Source: Sabellastarte sp. h YS-2021
Lineage: Eukaryota > Annelida > Polychaeta > Sabellida > Sabellidae
Direction of reading: 5' to 3'
Length of the DNA: 64,000 nt
Assembly: GCA_964017235.1 (NCBI GenBank)
Contig: OZ024929.1
Location: forward strand, 29,509,464 to 29,573,463
Part shown: positions 12,101-27,100 of the stretch, piece after piece
Layout: every line of letters begins with the position of its first letter
Position numbering within the stretch: the first letter of the stretch is position 1
Translations under genes and position numbers: made by a program
Notes under the pieces: generated by a model
What the model was told of the DNA's origin: nothing
Database searches by the model: none
What the model saw: the letters and a program-made list of their open reading frames with translations, nothing else

Positions 12101-15100
12101 AATTCAGTTCACTTCCTCGATTTTGACGTGAACTGTCATGATAAACCTATCTCTTTTGAATAATCATATACACCTGCAAAATCATGCCAGACTTCAAGAA
12201 CCCCCACATGCAAAAATCTCAAGATCCAGATAAACATACCACATTCGAAAGTTAAAGGTGAGCTTCCCCCCTTTTCCAACAGTTATAGTATTTTGTCTAA
12301 CAAATGGTGCAGCATAGTCCAGGATAAAGATTTAACCAAAGCAGCAAATAGGTCTTCACAATAACAAGAAAACAACAATCACTTTGGTAAAGTGTATTAA
12401 AGTTTCACTGAAAATCTGATAAATATCGATGACCTTTCAAGTTTGATCTCAATTTGTTTCACATACCTCTAAAAATTCTCTCTTCATGGCAGCGTAAAAA
12501 ATCCCAGATACGGACAGTACCATCATCAGAACAGGACGTATATTTTTGGTCAGTTGGGGAAAAACTGTATCAGTAAAACAACAAAACACAACCTCTTTGT
12601 TGTATTCATTGACAACCTTTCTATAAAACAAACAGCTTCAACAAAACGTTCACAATTTTATTAAAGAAGTCAATTTGCAAATTTAATAAGTAAATTAAAT
12701 TTTTATAAGTTAATACCCTATCCAATGGACAATTGCTTTACCGGTCGACGCGACCGGTCCCGCCAAACGTCAGAAAAAGACGTCCTGTATATACTACCGG
12801 CAGGACCGGTCACAGAGTGTGCATTCGCCAGGTGGCGCATGGTACTTCATTTCCTGTTTACCTATTGACGTCATAGCATCTTTTTCGTGTCTAATCCTAG
12901 TAAGACCCCTAGTAAGCTGATAGCGGGGCCGGTTGGGTGGGCCTTGCCTATCCATTGGATAGGGTATTAACTTATAAAAATTTAATTTACTTATTAAATT
13001 TGCAATTTTATTGTGTTAATACATCCTATCCAATGGACAATTGCTGAATAACTACCGCTTGGTAGGCGGGTAAGCAGCTAGGGACTTATGTGAACTCATA
13101 ACAACAAATTCGAACAGGCCCATTTGACCTAGGGTCAGAGAACCCTGAAAGGTCAGGGTTGGCCACTAACTCACCGGTTAACCGGGAGCCTACCGACGTT
13201 GCCCCCCCCACCCCTTTTTTCTTTCCTTCCAGAGATGGTCTGAGAAGGGAAAGATAGAGAGAGAGAGGGGCTGAGTTCAGTCCCAGAAGAAATAAACTTC
13301 CCAAGGGAAGCAAGTCACAGTTTTTTTTTTCTTTTTTTTTTTTTTTTTTTTGAAAATATATGTACACTCAACATATTTACATTATGTACATATCTAACAT
13401 ATTTACAATATGTACATATTTACAACATCCCCTCACTTCTGGGCCTGGTGGTGCACCTGCTGGGCAGCCACTACAGGTCCCAGGTGGAAAAGCTCTGAGT
13501 CAGCCCAGGCAACATCCTTCACATAGAATTGGGTGAAGGTGTTGTGAGATTTCCAGTGGCAGGCTGACAAGATCTGATCTAAGGAGATCCCTGATTGGAA
13601 GGCCTTAGAAGCAGCAAAGGCCCTAACATCATGGGCTTTAACCTGATGTAAGGTGAGGGCCTCCTGGTCAGAGAGCTCATAGCACAGAACCACAGTCTGT
13701 TTGATCCATGAGGAGATGGTGGCAGGTGAGATGTCTTTATCAAAACCCTTCTTGAAGGAGACAAAGACTAACTCCTTATTCTGCCTGAGGTCTGCAGTCC
13801 TGTCCAAGTAGTAGCGCAGAGCTCTAACTGGACATAGGGACCTGTCACCTTTGAGTGACCTATCCAGAGATGGTGCCAGGGCTGGGATGACCACTGGCGC
13901 CACACTATCTGGACCTTCCTTAGCCAGCTGGTTCTTGGATAGGAAGCTGGGTGAGGGGTACAAAGACACCTTAGACCAGTCTGACTGGTGTCTGATGTTC
14001 TTATGTAACCAAGCATGGATCTCACTCCTGCGTTTACCTGAACCCAAAGCCAGCAAGAAAACAGTCTTGAAAGTCAAATGTTTCAAGGAGGACTCTTTCA
14101 GGGGTTCAAAAGGAGCCTTTGTGAGCTGATGTAAAACCAGTGAAAGGTTCCAGGAGGGGATGCCCCTCCTGCCTTTAGGTCTGTCTCTATGGAAACTATC
14201 CAGGAGACGAGTGAGATTCTCATCTTTGCTGACATTAATGGTGGAATTGCCCAGTTTGTCAGCAATGGCGGATCTGTAGCCATCAATAGTGCCTGGTTGT
14301 AACTTCTTGTCCTGAAACAAGTGCAGGAGGAAGTCAGCAATGGCTTTCAGAGGTGGTGCCCTGAAGTCCACCTGATTACTGAGGCACCACTTTGTAAAAA
14401 TGGTCCACTTTGCCTCATAGACAGATCTGGTTGATCTTCTTTGAGGAGCCTCAATTCGTGCTGCCACTGCCTCAGAGAAGCCTTGCTCCTTGATTGCTGA
14501 GGCTCTAGGAGCCAGGCATGTAGGTTCAGATTTGACAGGTTCCTGTGAAGGACCTGGTTGAATGGCTGAGACACTAGGTTGGGTAGGTTGGGCAGACACG
14601 GTGGGATCTGGCTTGACATTGCTACCAGGTCCCAAAACCAGGGCATGTTGGGCCACCCTGGGGCAATCAGGATTATTCTGTTGCAGGGGTAGCTCCACCA
14701 CTTTGCCCAAGATGGCTGCCGGTGGGAAGGCGTATGGGTCCAGGTCCTCCCAGGAGAGACTGAGTGCATCCACTGCCCAAGCCTGGGGATCTGGCACCGG
14801 TGACACAAACTGGGGCAGTTTGTTGTTGAACCTGGTGGCAAACAGGTCCACTTGTGGCTGGTGCCACCTTGCGCATACAGCTTGGAACTCTGCTGGATGA
14901 AGTGACCACTCTGTTTGAATGGTCTGGCCAAGTCTGGATAGCTTGTCTGCTATCACGTTCAGCCGGCCGGGGATGTGACGTGCCCTGAGGGTTACCTGCT
15001 GTCTGGTGCACCAGGACAGGATTCTCCACAGTAGGGCACACAGTGACCCCGACTTCATCCCCCCTTCTTTGTTGATATAGGCAACCACTGTTGTGTTGTC

Positions 15101-18100
15101 TGTAGCTATCAACACAGTCTTGTTGCAGACCAGGGTTCGAAACTCCTTTAGAGCTAGAAAAACTGCTTTTAACTCTAAGTGGTTTATGTGCAACTTGCTT
15201 TCTGGAAGGGACCAAGTTCCCCTTGCAGTGTGGTCGTCCAAGTGAGTTCCCCACCCTTCGTTTGATGCGTCTGTAAAGATCTGCAGAGCATGTTTTAGAG
15301 GGTGTAATGGTTGACCCAGTAGCACATTGCTTTCCTCCAGCCACCACCTTAGATGGGGGTGGAGGGACTTGGGGACCGGGATCACCTTTTCCAGTGACTC
15401 TGGGACCCTCCAATTGTTTTTCAAGTGCCACTGTATGGGCCTCATGTGGAGTCGCCCTAAGTGGACTTGTTTTTCTGTTGCTGTGAGGAGACCTATGAGG
15501 GACATGAATTTCCGGACCGGACATACCGGATCCGACATCATTGATCTGATCTTATCTGTCAAGGCCTGCCAACGTTCTGCTGTTGGTCTGACCTTGCCCT
15601 CTTTCAAGTCGAACTGGTAACCTACGAAGTTGAAGACCTGTTTGGGTGCCAGTTCTGATTTTTCCTTGTTCACCAGCCACCCTAGTTCCTGACAAAGTGT
15701 GACCAGGGTTTGGGTATGCTGGAGACAGGTATGGAGGGTAGAGGCTCTCACCAGCCAGTCGTCTAGGTACTGGTGGATCCTTATACCCTTCTGAAGGGCC
15801 ATGAGTTTGACCTCTTTGGCCACCACTGTGAATTCCATGGGAGCTGTGGAAAGGCCAAAGGGAAGGGCTTTGAACTGATAGGACCGACCCTAGAGGTGAA
15901 AACGCATGTACTTCCTGGACTGACTGTGAATGGGTATATGGAAGTATGCATCTTTGAAATCTATGGATGTGACCCACTCCCCTACTTGGAGGGAGGTTCT
16001 TATGGTCTCTGGGGTCTCCATCTTGAACGACCCTGTGTTTAAAAAGGTGTTCAAGGTGCTCAGGTCTAGGATGGGTCTCCACCGGTTGTTGGGTTTGGGT
16101 ACCAAAAATAGCCGGTTGTAAAACCCCAATGAATTTGGATTGTCCACCGGTTCGACTGCATTTTTGTTTAACAGCTGATACAGTGCCTCTATAAGGAAGG
16201 ACTGTTTGGTTGGATTGTGGTAGTTGCTTATTACAGTCGGTGACCTTGTCAAGTGGGGTCTGAACCGGAAGGGGAGGGTGTAACCCTCCCTCAGTATGTT
16301 TACCACTTTTGGACTTGAACCCAGGGTTTCCCATTTTTGCCAGCACTGGTTTAACCTCGCCCCTACAGGGGGATCTAAAACAGCATGTTGGGCATTGGTG
16401 ACAAGCTTTACAGAAGGTAATTTGACTTACACAAGAAACATCTTTCACATATTTTATTTCTGTGTACAATTGACATATATTGGGATTTACACCTTTCCTT
16501 TGTGGTAACCCGGTGACAATATGAGCATTTGCAACATGAGAGTCTACATTTAAAGTCAATTTGCTGTTCTTCTGATCTGTCACTGGTGGTGGGTTCAAAC
16601 CCTCCATCTTGTCGGATACAACTACAGAGTTCTTCAATCCGACCACATTTGAAACACAATAATTGTCATTTATGCTTCTTAAACCCTTTGGCCGGCTTCT
16701 GGTTGAAGTTTGAGGCTTTACCCCCACCTTTCTGACCAGTTTGCCGGTCTCTGATTTGTTTCCAAGCCGGTGTAGTGGGTTTCCGGTCCGGCTGGTGTGA
16801 AGGTTTAGTACTGGAGGGAACGTACGGATGAAAACGTCCGGGTTTCCTCTGTGTGCTACCCATAGAACGCCTCTCCTCACTACGGGAAATCTCATCTTCT
16901 GCCTTGACCAGTAAGCTGTCCGGGAACAGTGAGAGTAAGTGGATTGGAGATGTACGTAAGGCAGTTAAGGTGTCAGGTTTAACTCCACCACGGATAAACT
17001 CCAGATAGCTATCCCTACGTGCCAGAGTGAGGTTGGCCATGCTGATGAAAACTCCCTCTGAGAGATCCTGCATTGTACGCTGCATAGCCTGGGAGATTGA
17101 CCGGTTAAAGGTCACCAGATATTCAAGTTCTTCAATAGCTTGCTGTGTTCTCTCAGTACTCTTGCCCTTAGATGAATCTGGCCGGAGAGACTTCAGCTGG
17201 GTAACCATTGAATCCTGCACTTTAGTAAGGCATCTAGATAAACCAGCAGCGTGATTACACATCACGGATTGTTCCCTGAACGCCTTCTCCCACCTTCTAA
17301 GGGTATCTTGGCTGAATGTACGGGAAGCTGGAGCAGAAGGTAAACTTCTTCTTGCGACCCTAGAGAACATGCTGTTCAGCTTTGCCGGTTCCGGAGACCA
17401 GTGGGATACAGCCTGAGTAGACGCGTCGCCCTTCTTAACTGCTTGCATTTCATACCACTTGGAAGAACGTGGAGTCTTTACAAACTGGTCACGTAGCAGT
17501 CCACTGGTTTCAGAATTTCTAGCTGGATAACCTTCAGCAATAGTTACATTCAGTTTCTCCAGTTTTTTGCAAAGCCACTCATCAACCGGCAATTTCACTG
17601 ACACTTTACCGGTAGTCTTCACTCTAGAACCGGCAAAAGGATTATCATCCAAAGAGGCAGCTGAGTTATCATAATCCGGGATGTGGTGCCAGTTCATGAA
17701 ACTTCTAACCCCTCTAATAGTTTCCCTGTAATTGGCGTCTTCAGAGAGGTCCTGATCTGTAGCTGTGTCCGGTAAGTCACCCTGGCAGTGCATACTAGCC
17801 GGAGAAGACGGTTCCCCATCCAACTCAGCCTCACTCTCAGATTGCCTAGCAACGTCAGATTCCTGGCCAATGAGAGGCGACTGGTTATACAGCGTAGTTT
17901 CAACACCGGCAGGTAGAATTTCCGGACCCGCACCAGGAGCCTGTGAAGGCTGGGTGGCCGTCCCTGCACCGGGAACCAGTAAAGGTTGGGTGGCTAACAC
18001 TGTAGAGGTACCGGGGCCCTGAACAGGGTGGGTAGCACTCTCAACACCATCTCTCTCAGCCTCAGTACCGGGAACCCCCAGTGGAGGTTGGGTAGCCGTC

Positions 18101-21100
18101 AACTGCGTAGCAACGTCATCAGTGCCCTCAGAAGACATAACACTTGTAGAAGCACCCGGATCAAAGAAAGGGTGTTCTCTGGGCACCACAGAGGCAGAGG
18201 TCACCGGTCTCACCGGAACAGCAAAAGATTGGTTAACCAGCATAGCTTCTAGACGTGAAAATCTCTCACTCCACTTGTCATCAAGGGACTTGAGGTCGTC
18301 TGAAGTAGGTTTGCTGCTATGCTTCCGTTTACTCGACCTTGGGGAGCCATCAGAACGCTTCTTCTTCTTTGGAGTAGAATCAACAGGGGAGGACTTGTCA
18401 CAGCTAACCCGTCCCAACAGTGTAACATCTGAAGGGTCCACGAGAGTGGGGGTCGTGCTTGCATTACCTTCAGCCCTCTTCTGCTCAGAACGTTCTTTCC
18501 TTTCCTTGTAGTCGGAGTTGCTAACTGGTGGATCTGCGCAGGCGTAAAGGACTTACAGATCTGGCAATCCAGCTTTTTAACACAGGGGTCGTCTCCCACC
18601 CCCTTGTCACGACAACGCGCGCATTTCTGGTGGTTGTCGAAAAGGGCCATAACGTGCCCGCAAGAACCTCGTTTCTGTCCAGGAGACGACATAATGATCA
18701 GTAACGTTGGTAGAATTACTCCGTACTAATAAAAAACAAGAAACTTGGAAGAGTTCGTTGTAAAAATTAAAAAACGTATCTCTGAAGAAAATCTTCTGCA
18801 CACTCTTTCGCGCCAAACGAAAAAGATGCTATGATGTCAATAGGTAAACAGGAAATGAAGTACCATGCGCCACCTGGCGAATGCACACTCTGTGACCGGT
18901 CCTGCCGGTAGTATATACAGGACGTCTTTTTCTGACGTTTGGCGGGACCGGTCGCGCCGACTGGTAAAGCAATTGTCCATTGGATAGGATGTATTAACGC
19001 AATAAAAATGTTAAATAATATCCAGTGACTTTGAAGCACATGATCCTTTATCTGGTGCACACACCCCTTCTCAGTTGTATCTGTAACTGTTGACTTGATC
19101 CTGTAAACCTCCTTAATGTAATAACTTCCAACTCCAATCCTGTAAACTTTCTCAGTGTAATAGCTTATAACAAGACTAGATACACAAGTTAAAAGTACAA
19201 TGAAAAAGTCAACTGATAAACAACTTCACATCAAGGGAAACTTGTAAAAACATTATTTAAGTATTATAATTTTTCACTGCTTATAATGTCTGGAAGTTTC
19301 ACAGATGAGTGTATTGACAAACACTTGTAATTTTTTGTTGTGCCATTAATGCTGTTATAAGAAGTATTTCTTCTTCCTGCAGTATTTTATCCATGATGAA
19401 TATTGAGAGGTATATAGATTTTTGGTTATCCAGTTCTGACCCAAATGTCGTCTTCTTATCAGATTTACATATTAGTCCCTTCCCAAAAGTATATGTTTTC
19501 CACAGCAAAACTTCTAAATAATATAATAGCATATCTCAAATAATATAAGCAGAGGTCATCTTTCAAGACAGAAACAGTAGCCTTCACATATTTTGCTGTT
19601 GTGTGTGTTTGTGGTTTTAATATTTGTTTAATGTTTAAGATGCATATCTTGAAACTGAAAAATTGGTATTTTTCAAACAAAGTGTTAAGACTTCAGTTCA
19701 TTTAAATGTTCTTCAGGTTTTGCCAATGACTTAATAGGGTTGTTAATGCAATATTGCAACAGGTCTATTGCATTTCATTTGGCTAACTTGTAACCCCTAG
19801 ATCCTCAATGTTTTATGATGTAAATCTATTGGTCAATGCATCAATGGCAATATTCCATTTGACCATATTATCAGGGTGTTAAAAGTGTGTCTTGTGAACC
19901 TTCTAATACTGGCAGTCCCGACCAGATAGACACATGCCCCAACATAAAAAATTAATCTGATTAGCATTAAATTAATAAGGAAGAAGAATATTCGAATTGT
20001 AAAGTTTTAGCAGTTAATATCTTACCTAACAGGCCTGTGCATTATCCCAGCACAAGCCAATCTCACCAAATTTAACAATAGATGTCCTGAGCTATGGTCC
20101 AGCCAGACCAGACGTATCCCAAATATTTGCTGGATGGCTATTTTTTCCAGTACTTCCCACAGGGCCACAGATGACACAACTTCCCCTTTTTGTTGTAGTC
20201 TGCTAACAAAAAGGTCCCAAGTAAGGGGAATCTGCAGGGATGGTACAGTGGAATCCCCTGCCTGTTAGGCAAGATATTAACTTACAAAATTTTACAATTA
20301 AAATTTAACTTATTACGTTAATATATCTTCCCGGACAGATATGTGCCAAAATAACGACCCAGTGGATGGTGGCAGACTAACATGCAAAAAAAATAAAAAT
20401 ACAGCCAACACTCCCATGACAAAGGTTCAATAATCCAACTGATTAATTCTAAAGGAATTTTGTATTAATTTGTGATATAGGAGAGTAAGGAACTAAAAAA
20501 ACCTAGGCGTATAGTGCCAGATAAAAGGTGTAATACAAGGGTGAATGTTCTTTAAAAACAATCTTAACTCTTATATGTACACCTGACAAAGACTGGTATA
20601 GTACACTATATACAGAAATTCACCTTGGGTTTAGTGTTGTATTTGTTGAGCAGTAACCACTGGGTCTAGATGTTAAAATGCCAAGTGAGCCCAAGCTAAA
20701 AATTTGGTAAAGGTATTATGTGACTGCCTATGACAAACTGACAGGATCTGCTTTTGGGATACTTCATCTGGAACAGAAGCAGCAAAGGCCCTAATATCAT
20801 GAGCTATAACCAGATGCAAATACATTGCTTCCTGGTCAGTCAGATTTGACAGTTAAGTGCTGCTTCTGAGAAGCTCCCTTAAGTAGCTCAAAGGAAAGCT
20901 TTGTCTACTGATGTAAGCCTAAGGAAAGGTTTGAACTAGGAATACCTATATGCCTCTACTGTCTATGCTAGTTGAAGCTATCCAAGCTTTTATTGAGACT
21001 TTCATTTCTGCTGATATTGAGCCCCACATTCATAATCTTATCTGCAATGATTGATCTATAGACATTAATAGTCCTGGGGTGCAATTTCCAGTCCTAAAAA

Positions 21101-24100
21101 TGTGCAGGAGGAAGTCTGCAATGTACTTTACAGATAGTGACCTAAGTCCACCTGTTTGGATTTGCATCATATCAGAAAAACCGACCACTTTGCCTCAAAA
21201 ACAACTTTGGATGAGCTTTTTCCAAGAGCCTCAATTCTAGCTGCCACTTGGGTCAGAGAAGCTCTGCTGTTTCATAGCCATGGCTTGAGGCAAGCATGAA
21301 GCTTCAATAGATTTTTTTAAATGGGAAGGTAGATAGGTATTGATGACAGTTTCACTACATTCCAAAAACATGGCATGTTTGGTCAACTTGTAGTTACTAA
21401 GACAACTTTGTGGCAGGTGTTCTTCATAATTTTGCTGACCACCTAGCTCAGAAGAAAGACCGGGCAGAAAACATGAAGTTTAGTTCTTTCCAAGACAGGC
21501 GTAAACAGAGCATAGCATAGCAGAGCATAAACTGACTAGGCTTTTGAAACTTGGACTGGGGAGACAAACTGTGGTAACTTTTTGCTGCTTCTGGTGGTAA
21601 AGAAGTCCACTTGGGTTAGTGCCACCTGTTTCAGATATGCCTGCATATCCCTTGAAGAAGAGATCATTGTCTGCATCACCTACCAGTTACATCCACTTGG
21701 GTTAGTGCCACCTGTTTCAGATATGCCTGCATATCCCTTGAAGAGATCATTCTGTAGGAATCACCTACCAGTTAGTTTGTAATCATGTTTAGGCAACCCA
21801 GAATATGATCGGCTTTTAAGACAATGAGATTGCACTAAGACTGGATTATCCACAGGGAGCTTGATTTCATACCAGGCACGGATATTCATATTCTTAAGTA
21901 TTCAAATACATTTTTCTATGTATTTGTATGTATATTAGAACACTTTTGTGAAAAATGCAAAGTATTTGTATACATTTCAAAAGTATTTCATATATGTATT
22001 TGTATGTGTATTAGAATACTTTTCTGAAAATGCAAAGTATTTGTATTTGAATACATTTCAAAAGTATTCATGAACACTTTTATTACATTAAACTAGAAAT
22101 AGGACGCCCTGTAGATAGTAGCTGCGACATATGAATAGAAAGAGGATAGCACAAAAGAATACACATTATCATGTGTAATGTCCACCCCATGAACCTTTTG
22201 GTAAAATTGTACAGTAGTGTTACAAGACCCTGTTTCATTTGTAAAATATATCAATGATGCTTAAATATTTATTAGTGTACATGTAAATCATTTCAGCTTC
22301 ATGCCTTTTTGCATTGGTTGGGTCAAAAATTTTGACGAAATCACTCTATCTTGCACGGTTAAGAAGATAGAAGCAAATTTCTGTTTTTCTATTTTGGGCA
22401 AAAGTTTGAAAATTCAAAATGGCCGCCATTTTTGGGAAAAGGAAAATTTTTTTAAAATTGCCAAGAGTACATTTGTTAGATACCCTATGGGTCGAAAATT
22501 TCAACGAAATAACTATTTTGCACGGTTAAGGCCAATTTGTGTTTTTCCATTTTGGGCAAAAATTCGAAAATTCAAAATGGCCGCCATATGTGGGGAGGGG
22601 AAATTATTTTTGAAAATTGCCAAGAGTACATTTCTTAGATACCCTGTGGGTTGAAAATTTCGACGAAATCGCTTTATCTCGCACGGTTAAGGAGATACAA
22701 GCAATTTCGTGTTTTGCCATTTTGGGGAAAAATTTGAAAATTCAAAATGGCCGCCATATGTGGGTAGAGGAAAATTTTTGAAAATTGTTAAGAGTACATT
22801 CCTCAGATACCCTGTGAGTCGAAAATTTCGATGAAATCCTTCTATCTCACACGGTTAAGGAGATAGAAGCAAATTTGTGTTTCGCCATTTTTGGCAAAAT
22901 TTGAAAATTCAAAATGGCCGCCATTTTGGGGGAGGGGAAATTTTTTTTGAAACTTGCAAAGAGTACATTCCTTAGATACCCTGTGGGTCAAAAATTTCAA
23001 CGAAATCACTTTATCTCGCACGGTTTAGGAGATATGAGTACATTTGCCTTTTTCAGTATTCAAAATAGCCAATTACTCATTTATTTAGTTAATGACTCAC
23101 TCATCTATGAAGCAATTCCCCCCAAAAGCAATCCCATACAACCTATTAACCCAATGAACCTCCATACCAAATTTCAGAAAGCTAGGCTTAATAGCATTTC
23201 TGAAAATGTCTGGAAACCAAAGAGATACTCAAAAGTAGCAATTACTCAGTTAGCTATAGAGCTATCATCACCAAAAGCAATCCCATACAAGCTATTAACC
23301 CAATAAACCTGCATGCCAAATTTGGTAAAGATAGGATAAGAACTGTTGCCTAAAATGTCTGGAAACCAAGTGGGACGCCGGAAAAAGCAAAAATAATATG
23401 TCCACCCCCCAGCGGGGTGGACATAATAATTTTCACTTTAATTGACTTATTTCTTTGCCCTTAAAACAAGTTTAGATTCAAATATGAAAATTACTGCATT
23501 TGTTCCCATGAGAACTAACAGCATATATTTAAAGAATACTTTAATTTTATCATGTACATGTTACATGACACAATAATGAAATTGTCCTACAGGATCCGAG
23601 TAGTTATATTGTAATTTCCTCTCTTCGATCTATATAATTGGGCTAGTTTTTGAGTTTAAAACAAGTAAACCTCGAGGATCGCTTGCAAAAATAGATGTTT
23701 TTGCACAGCAAAAACAAAGCCTCCCAAAAAGGATATAAAGGCGAGTGCTAAAGTATTAAGAAAATGCTCTGCCATTATGAAAATGGCCGCCATTTTTGGT
23801 GAAACCAAATTTTTTTTTAAAATGGGATGTCTACTCTGCAGATATACTCTGCGGGTCAAAAATTTCGTCAAAATTGCTCTATCTAGCAGTTTTTGAGATA
23901 TCAGAAATTTTGTGTTTTTGCAATTTTTGCGAAAAATTTTAAAATTCAAAATGGCCGCCATTTTTTTTGAAAATTGGGATGGCTACTCTCCAGATATATG
24001 CTGGTCAAAATTTTTGTCGAAATTGCTCTATTTCGCACACTTCTGGAGATATAAGCATTTTTTTGTGTTTTGCAAATTTGCGAAAAATTTGAAAATTCAA

Positions 24101-27100
24101 AATGGTCAGCATTTTGGGCAAGACAAAAATTTTGGGAACATCAGGATAACTACTTTGGAGAGATACCCTGCGGATCAAATATTTCATCGAAATTGCTGTA
24201 TCTAGCAAGGTTTTCGAGATATAAGCATTTTTGTGTTTTGCAATTTTTGCAAAGTACAAAAGAATGGGTCTCATGTGAAGTCAAACTGAAGGGACTTGCT
24301 TTTCTGTGTCAGTCAGACCACTGAGAGACAAAAATTGCCCGACTGAACAGACCAGTCTTGATAACAACTTTAATTTGGAATTCAGGGTCTGCAACCTTCC
24401 TGTGGTGGGTTGACCACTTCCTGGAGTAGGTCATATTGTTGGCCAACAAAGTCAAAAACTTGCTTGCTTTCTAATTCTCACTTTAAGGTTTACTACCCAA
24501 CCTAATTCCTGACATAGAGCTAGCAAGGCCCGTGTCTCTTGGCAACACAATTCCTTGGGTGATTCATCTAGGTACTGGTGGATCCTACACCTTTCACTTC
24601 TACCACAAGCTTTACCTCCTTCACGACTATGATGAATTCCATCGGTGCAGATGACAGTCAACAGGAGAGAGCCTCAATTTGGAAGATTGACCTTGGTAAT
24701 AAAATCTTAGATACTTTCTTGAGCTTTGGCTTACAGGGATGTGGATTAAGTATCATTGAAGTCTAGCAAGGTTACTCATTTTGTTTGTTGAAAAGAAAGT
24801 CTTAATGATTCTGGAGTTGCAATTTTGAAAGACTTGATATTGGGGAACATATGCTGAGAGTTCAGATCTAAGATGGTCCTTCATTTGTTGTTTGGTTTTG
24901 GGACCAGAGAAAATACTATGGTAAAATGCCAGAGAAAACTGAACCATGCTCTCTTCTATGGCCTGCTTTTGTGAGAAGAAATGCAACGTATGTCCGCTCT
25001 TGATGAAAGGATGTCTGGTCAGAGTGGGCTTGATTTTGAATAGCAGGGTGCAGGTCTGCCAAAATTTGAGTATGTACAGCAAAGAAGGCACTTGCGATAG
25101 GCAGCGCAGACAAAAACAATGATTGACAAAAGCATCTTTTACATGCTTTACTCACTTCAAATCTGGGTCTTTCACCTTTGTTATGCTGCACTTTTAGGAG
25201 TTTTAAACACAAGGAGTCTTAAGGACAAGATAATTTTAATGTGCATGTTTTAAAAACTGTCTTTCTGAGACACTGGGTACACAATCTGCTTGGGAGCTTA
25301 ACTGATCTACATGCCTCACACAATGATTGTCATTTGTATGACTGTGACCCTTTGGCCCATTTGTTTTGAGTGACCAGATCCAACATTTTTAATTCCCCTG
25401 CCTCTGAAACAGCCCTGTGGGCTCAATGACCTCCAGGCTGGTTGGTTAGTAGACTGACTGGATTCATAGGATGTATTGTTCCGAGAAGACTTCTGAGATG
25501 AACTAGTTTGGTATGGTCGGTAACAACTTTGTTTCCTAATGACAAACTCCTCGGAGCCTGATCCAAGTTGGTATGCCTAGATTTTTTAGATCTGGCGATT
25601 TCTTCTTCTGTTCTGGTCACTAAAGCATCTAGAAAAAATAGCATCAGAGATGCTTGTACCTCACAGCCTGGGGAAATAGTTTTCAACAACACGAGATATA
25701 GAAGTAGTGAAACAGTTCAAAGAGCTGGATACTTTCAGAGCAGTGTTAGTTATATAAAGCTCCACATAATGTTTAAGTAGAGAAAATAACATTTAAGAAA
25801 ATAGCATCAGAGATGCCCGTACCCCACAGCCTAGGGAAATATTTTCAACACCATGAGATACAGAAGTACTGTACCAGTACAAACTTCAGGATACTTTCAG
25901 AGCACTGTCAGTTATATAAAGGTCCAAACAATGTTTAAATGGAGAAATAATGTTTAAAAGAAAGATAATGCATATAAAGATGAAGTACTAAAACAAGATA
26001 ATTCAATAACAAGATAACAGCATTAATCAGCAAACTAAAATTCAACACTCTTTATCTACACCTGCATGGCCCAATTATGGTTTAGATGGTTTGAATATTA
26101 TCATGCATACAGAAGTGGTAATACATTTAATGAATGCTTATGTGTGGTGTTGGAGCAAAATCTGTGGCTCACTTGATGAAATTCTATCTCTTACAATGGG
26201 AAGTTATGAAAGTAAAATTCTTAATAAATTCTAATATGACTTTAACAGTGCTAAATCTGCATTAAAAAAACAGACTCAAAGGTGCAACAAGATTTTATAG
26301 GTCAAGGTCACTACAGCAAGGTCAAAGGTCAAATCAAGGTCAGATCATGACCTTGCACAACTACACCCCCTAACCAATGTCCCTACCAAGTATCAACTTC
26401 CTACACCTTGCGGTTTCCGAGATATAGCCCGGACAAGATTTTCGAACTCAAGGTCACTACGGCAAGGTCAAAGGTCAAATCCTTGTCAGACCATGACATT
26501 GCACACCTACACCCCCTAACCAATATCCCTACCAAGTATCAACTTCCTACACCTTACGGTTTCTGAGATATAGCCCGGACAAGATTTTATAGGTCAAGGT
26601 CACTACGGCAAGGTCAAAGGACAAATCAAGGTCAGACCATGACGTTGCACACCTATACCCCCTAACCAATATCCCTATCAAGTATCAACTTCCTACACAT
26701 TACAGTTTCTGAGATATAGCCCGGACAAGATTTTATAGGTCAAGGTCACTACGACAAGGTCAAAGGTCAAATCAAGGTCACACCATGACGCTGCACACCT
26801 ACACCCCCTAACCAATATTCCTACCAAGTATCAACTTTCTACACCTTACGGTTTCTGAGATATAGCCCGGACAAGATTTTATAGGTCAAGGTCACTACGG
26901 CAAGGTCAAATCAAGGTCACACCACGACGTTGCACACCTACACCCCCTAACCAATATCCCTACCAAGTATCAACTTCCTACACCTTATGGTTTCCGAGAT
27001 ATAGCCTGGACAAGATTTTCAAACTCAAGGTCACTACGGCAAGGTCAAAGGTCAAATCAAGGTCAGACCATGACGTTGCACACCTACACCCCCTAACCAA

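Larger units (their letters stand above)
12677..19007 (-). mobile_element. DIRS retrotransposon A (6.3 kb)
   Basis: A DIRS-type element with inverted terminal repeats at 12717-12888 and 18817-18988 and an internal complementary region at 12951-13045. On the minus strand it carries gag, reverse transcriptase-RNase H and tyrosine recombinase. The two terminal repeats differ at about 3 of 172 positions, so the insertion looks recent, but the genes are broken in gag (frameshift near 18520), at the RT start (near 16385), in RT (TAG at 15890-15892) and at the end of RNase H (near 14680). It lies in intron 5 of WDR33, sense orientation. No target-site duplication is seen, as expected for recombinase-mediated insertion. 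Confidence 0.92.

Noticed and set aside
14673-15524. 283-residue minus-strand frame inside DIRS A RNase H
   Set aside because: Shadow frame of RT-RNase H; no recognisable protein features.
15552-16895. 447-residue minus-strand frame across the gag-RT junction of DIRS A
   Set aside because: Apart from a possible short Cys-rich leader it is out of frame with RT, shows no domain, and owes its length to overlap with real coding sequence.
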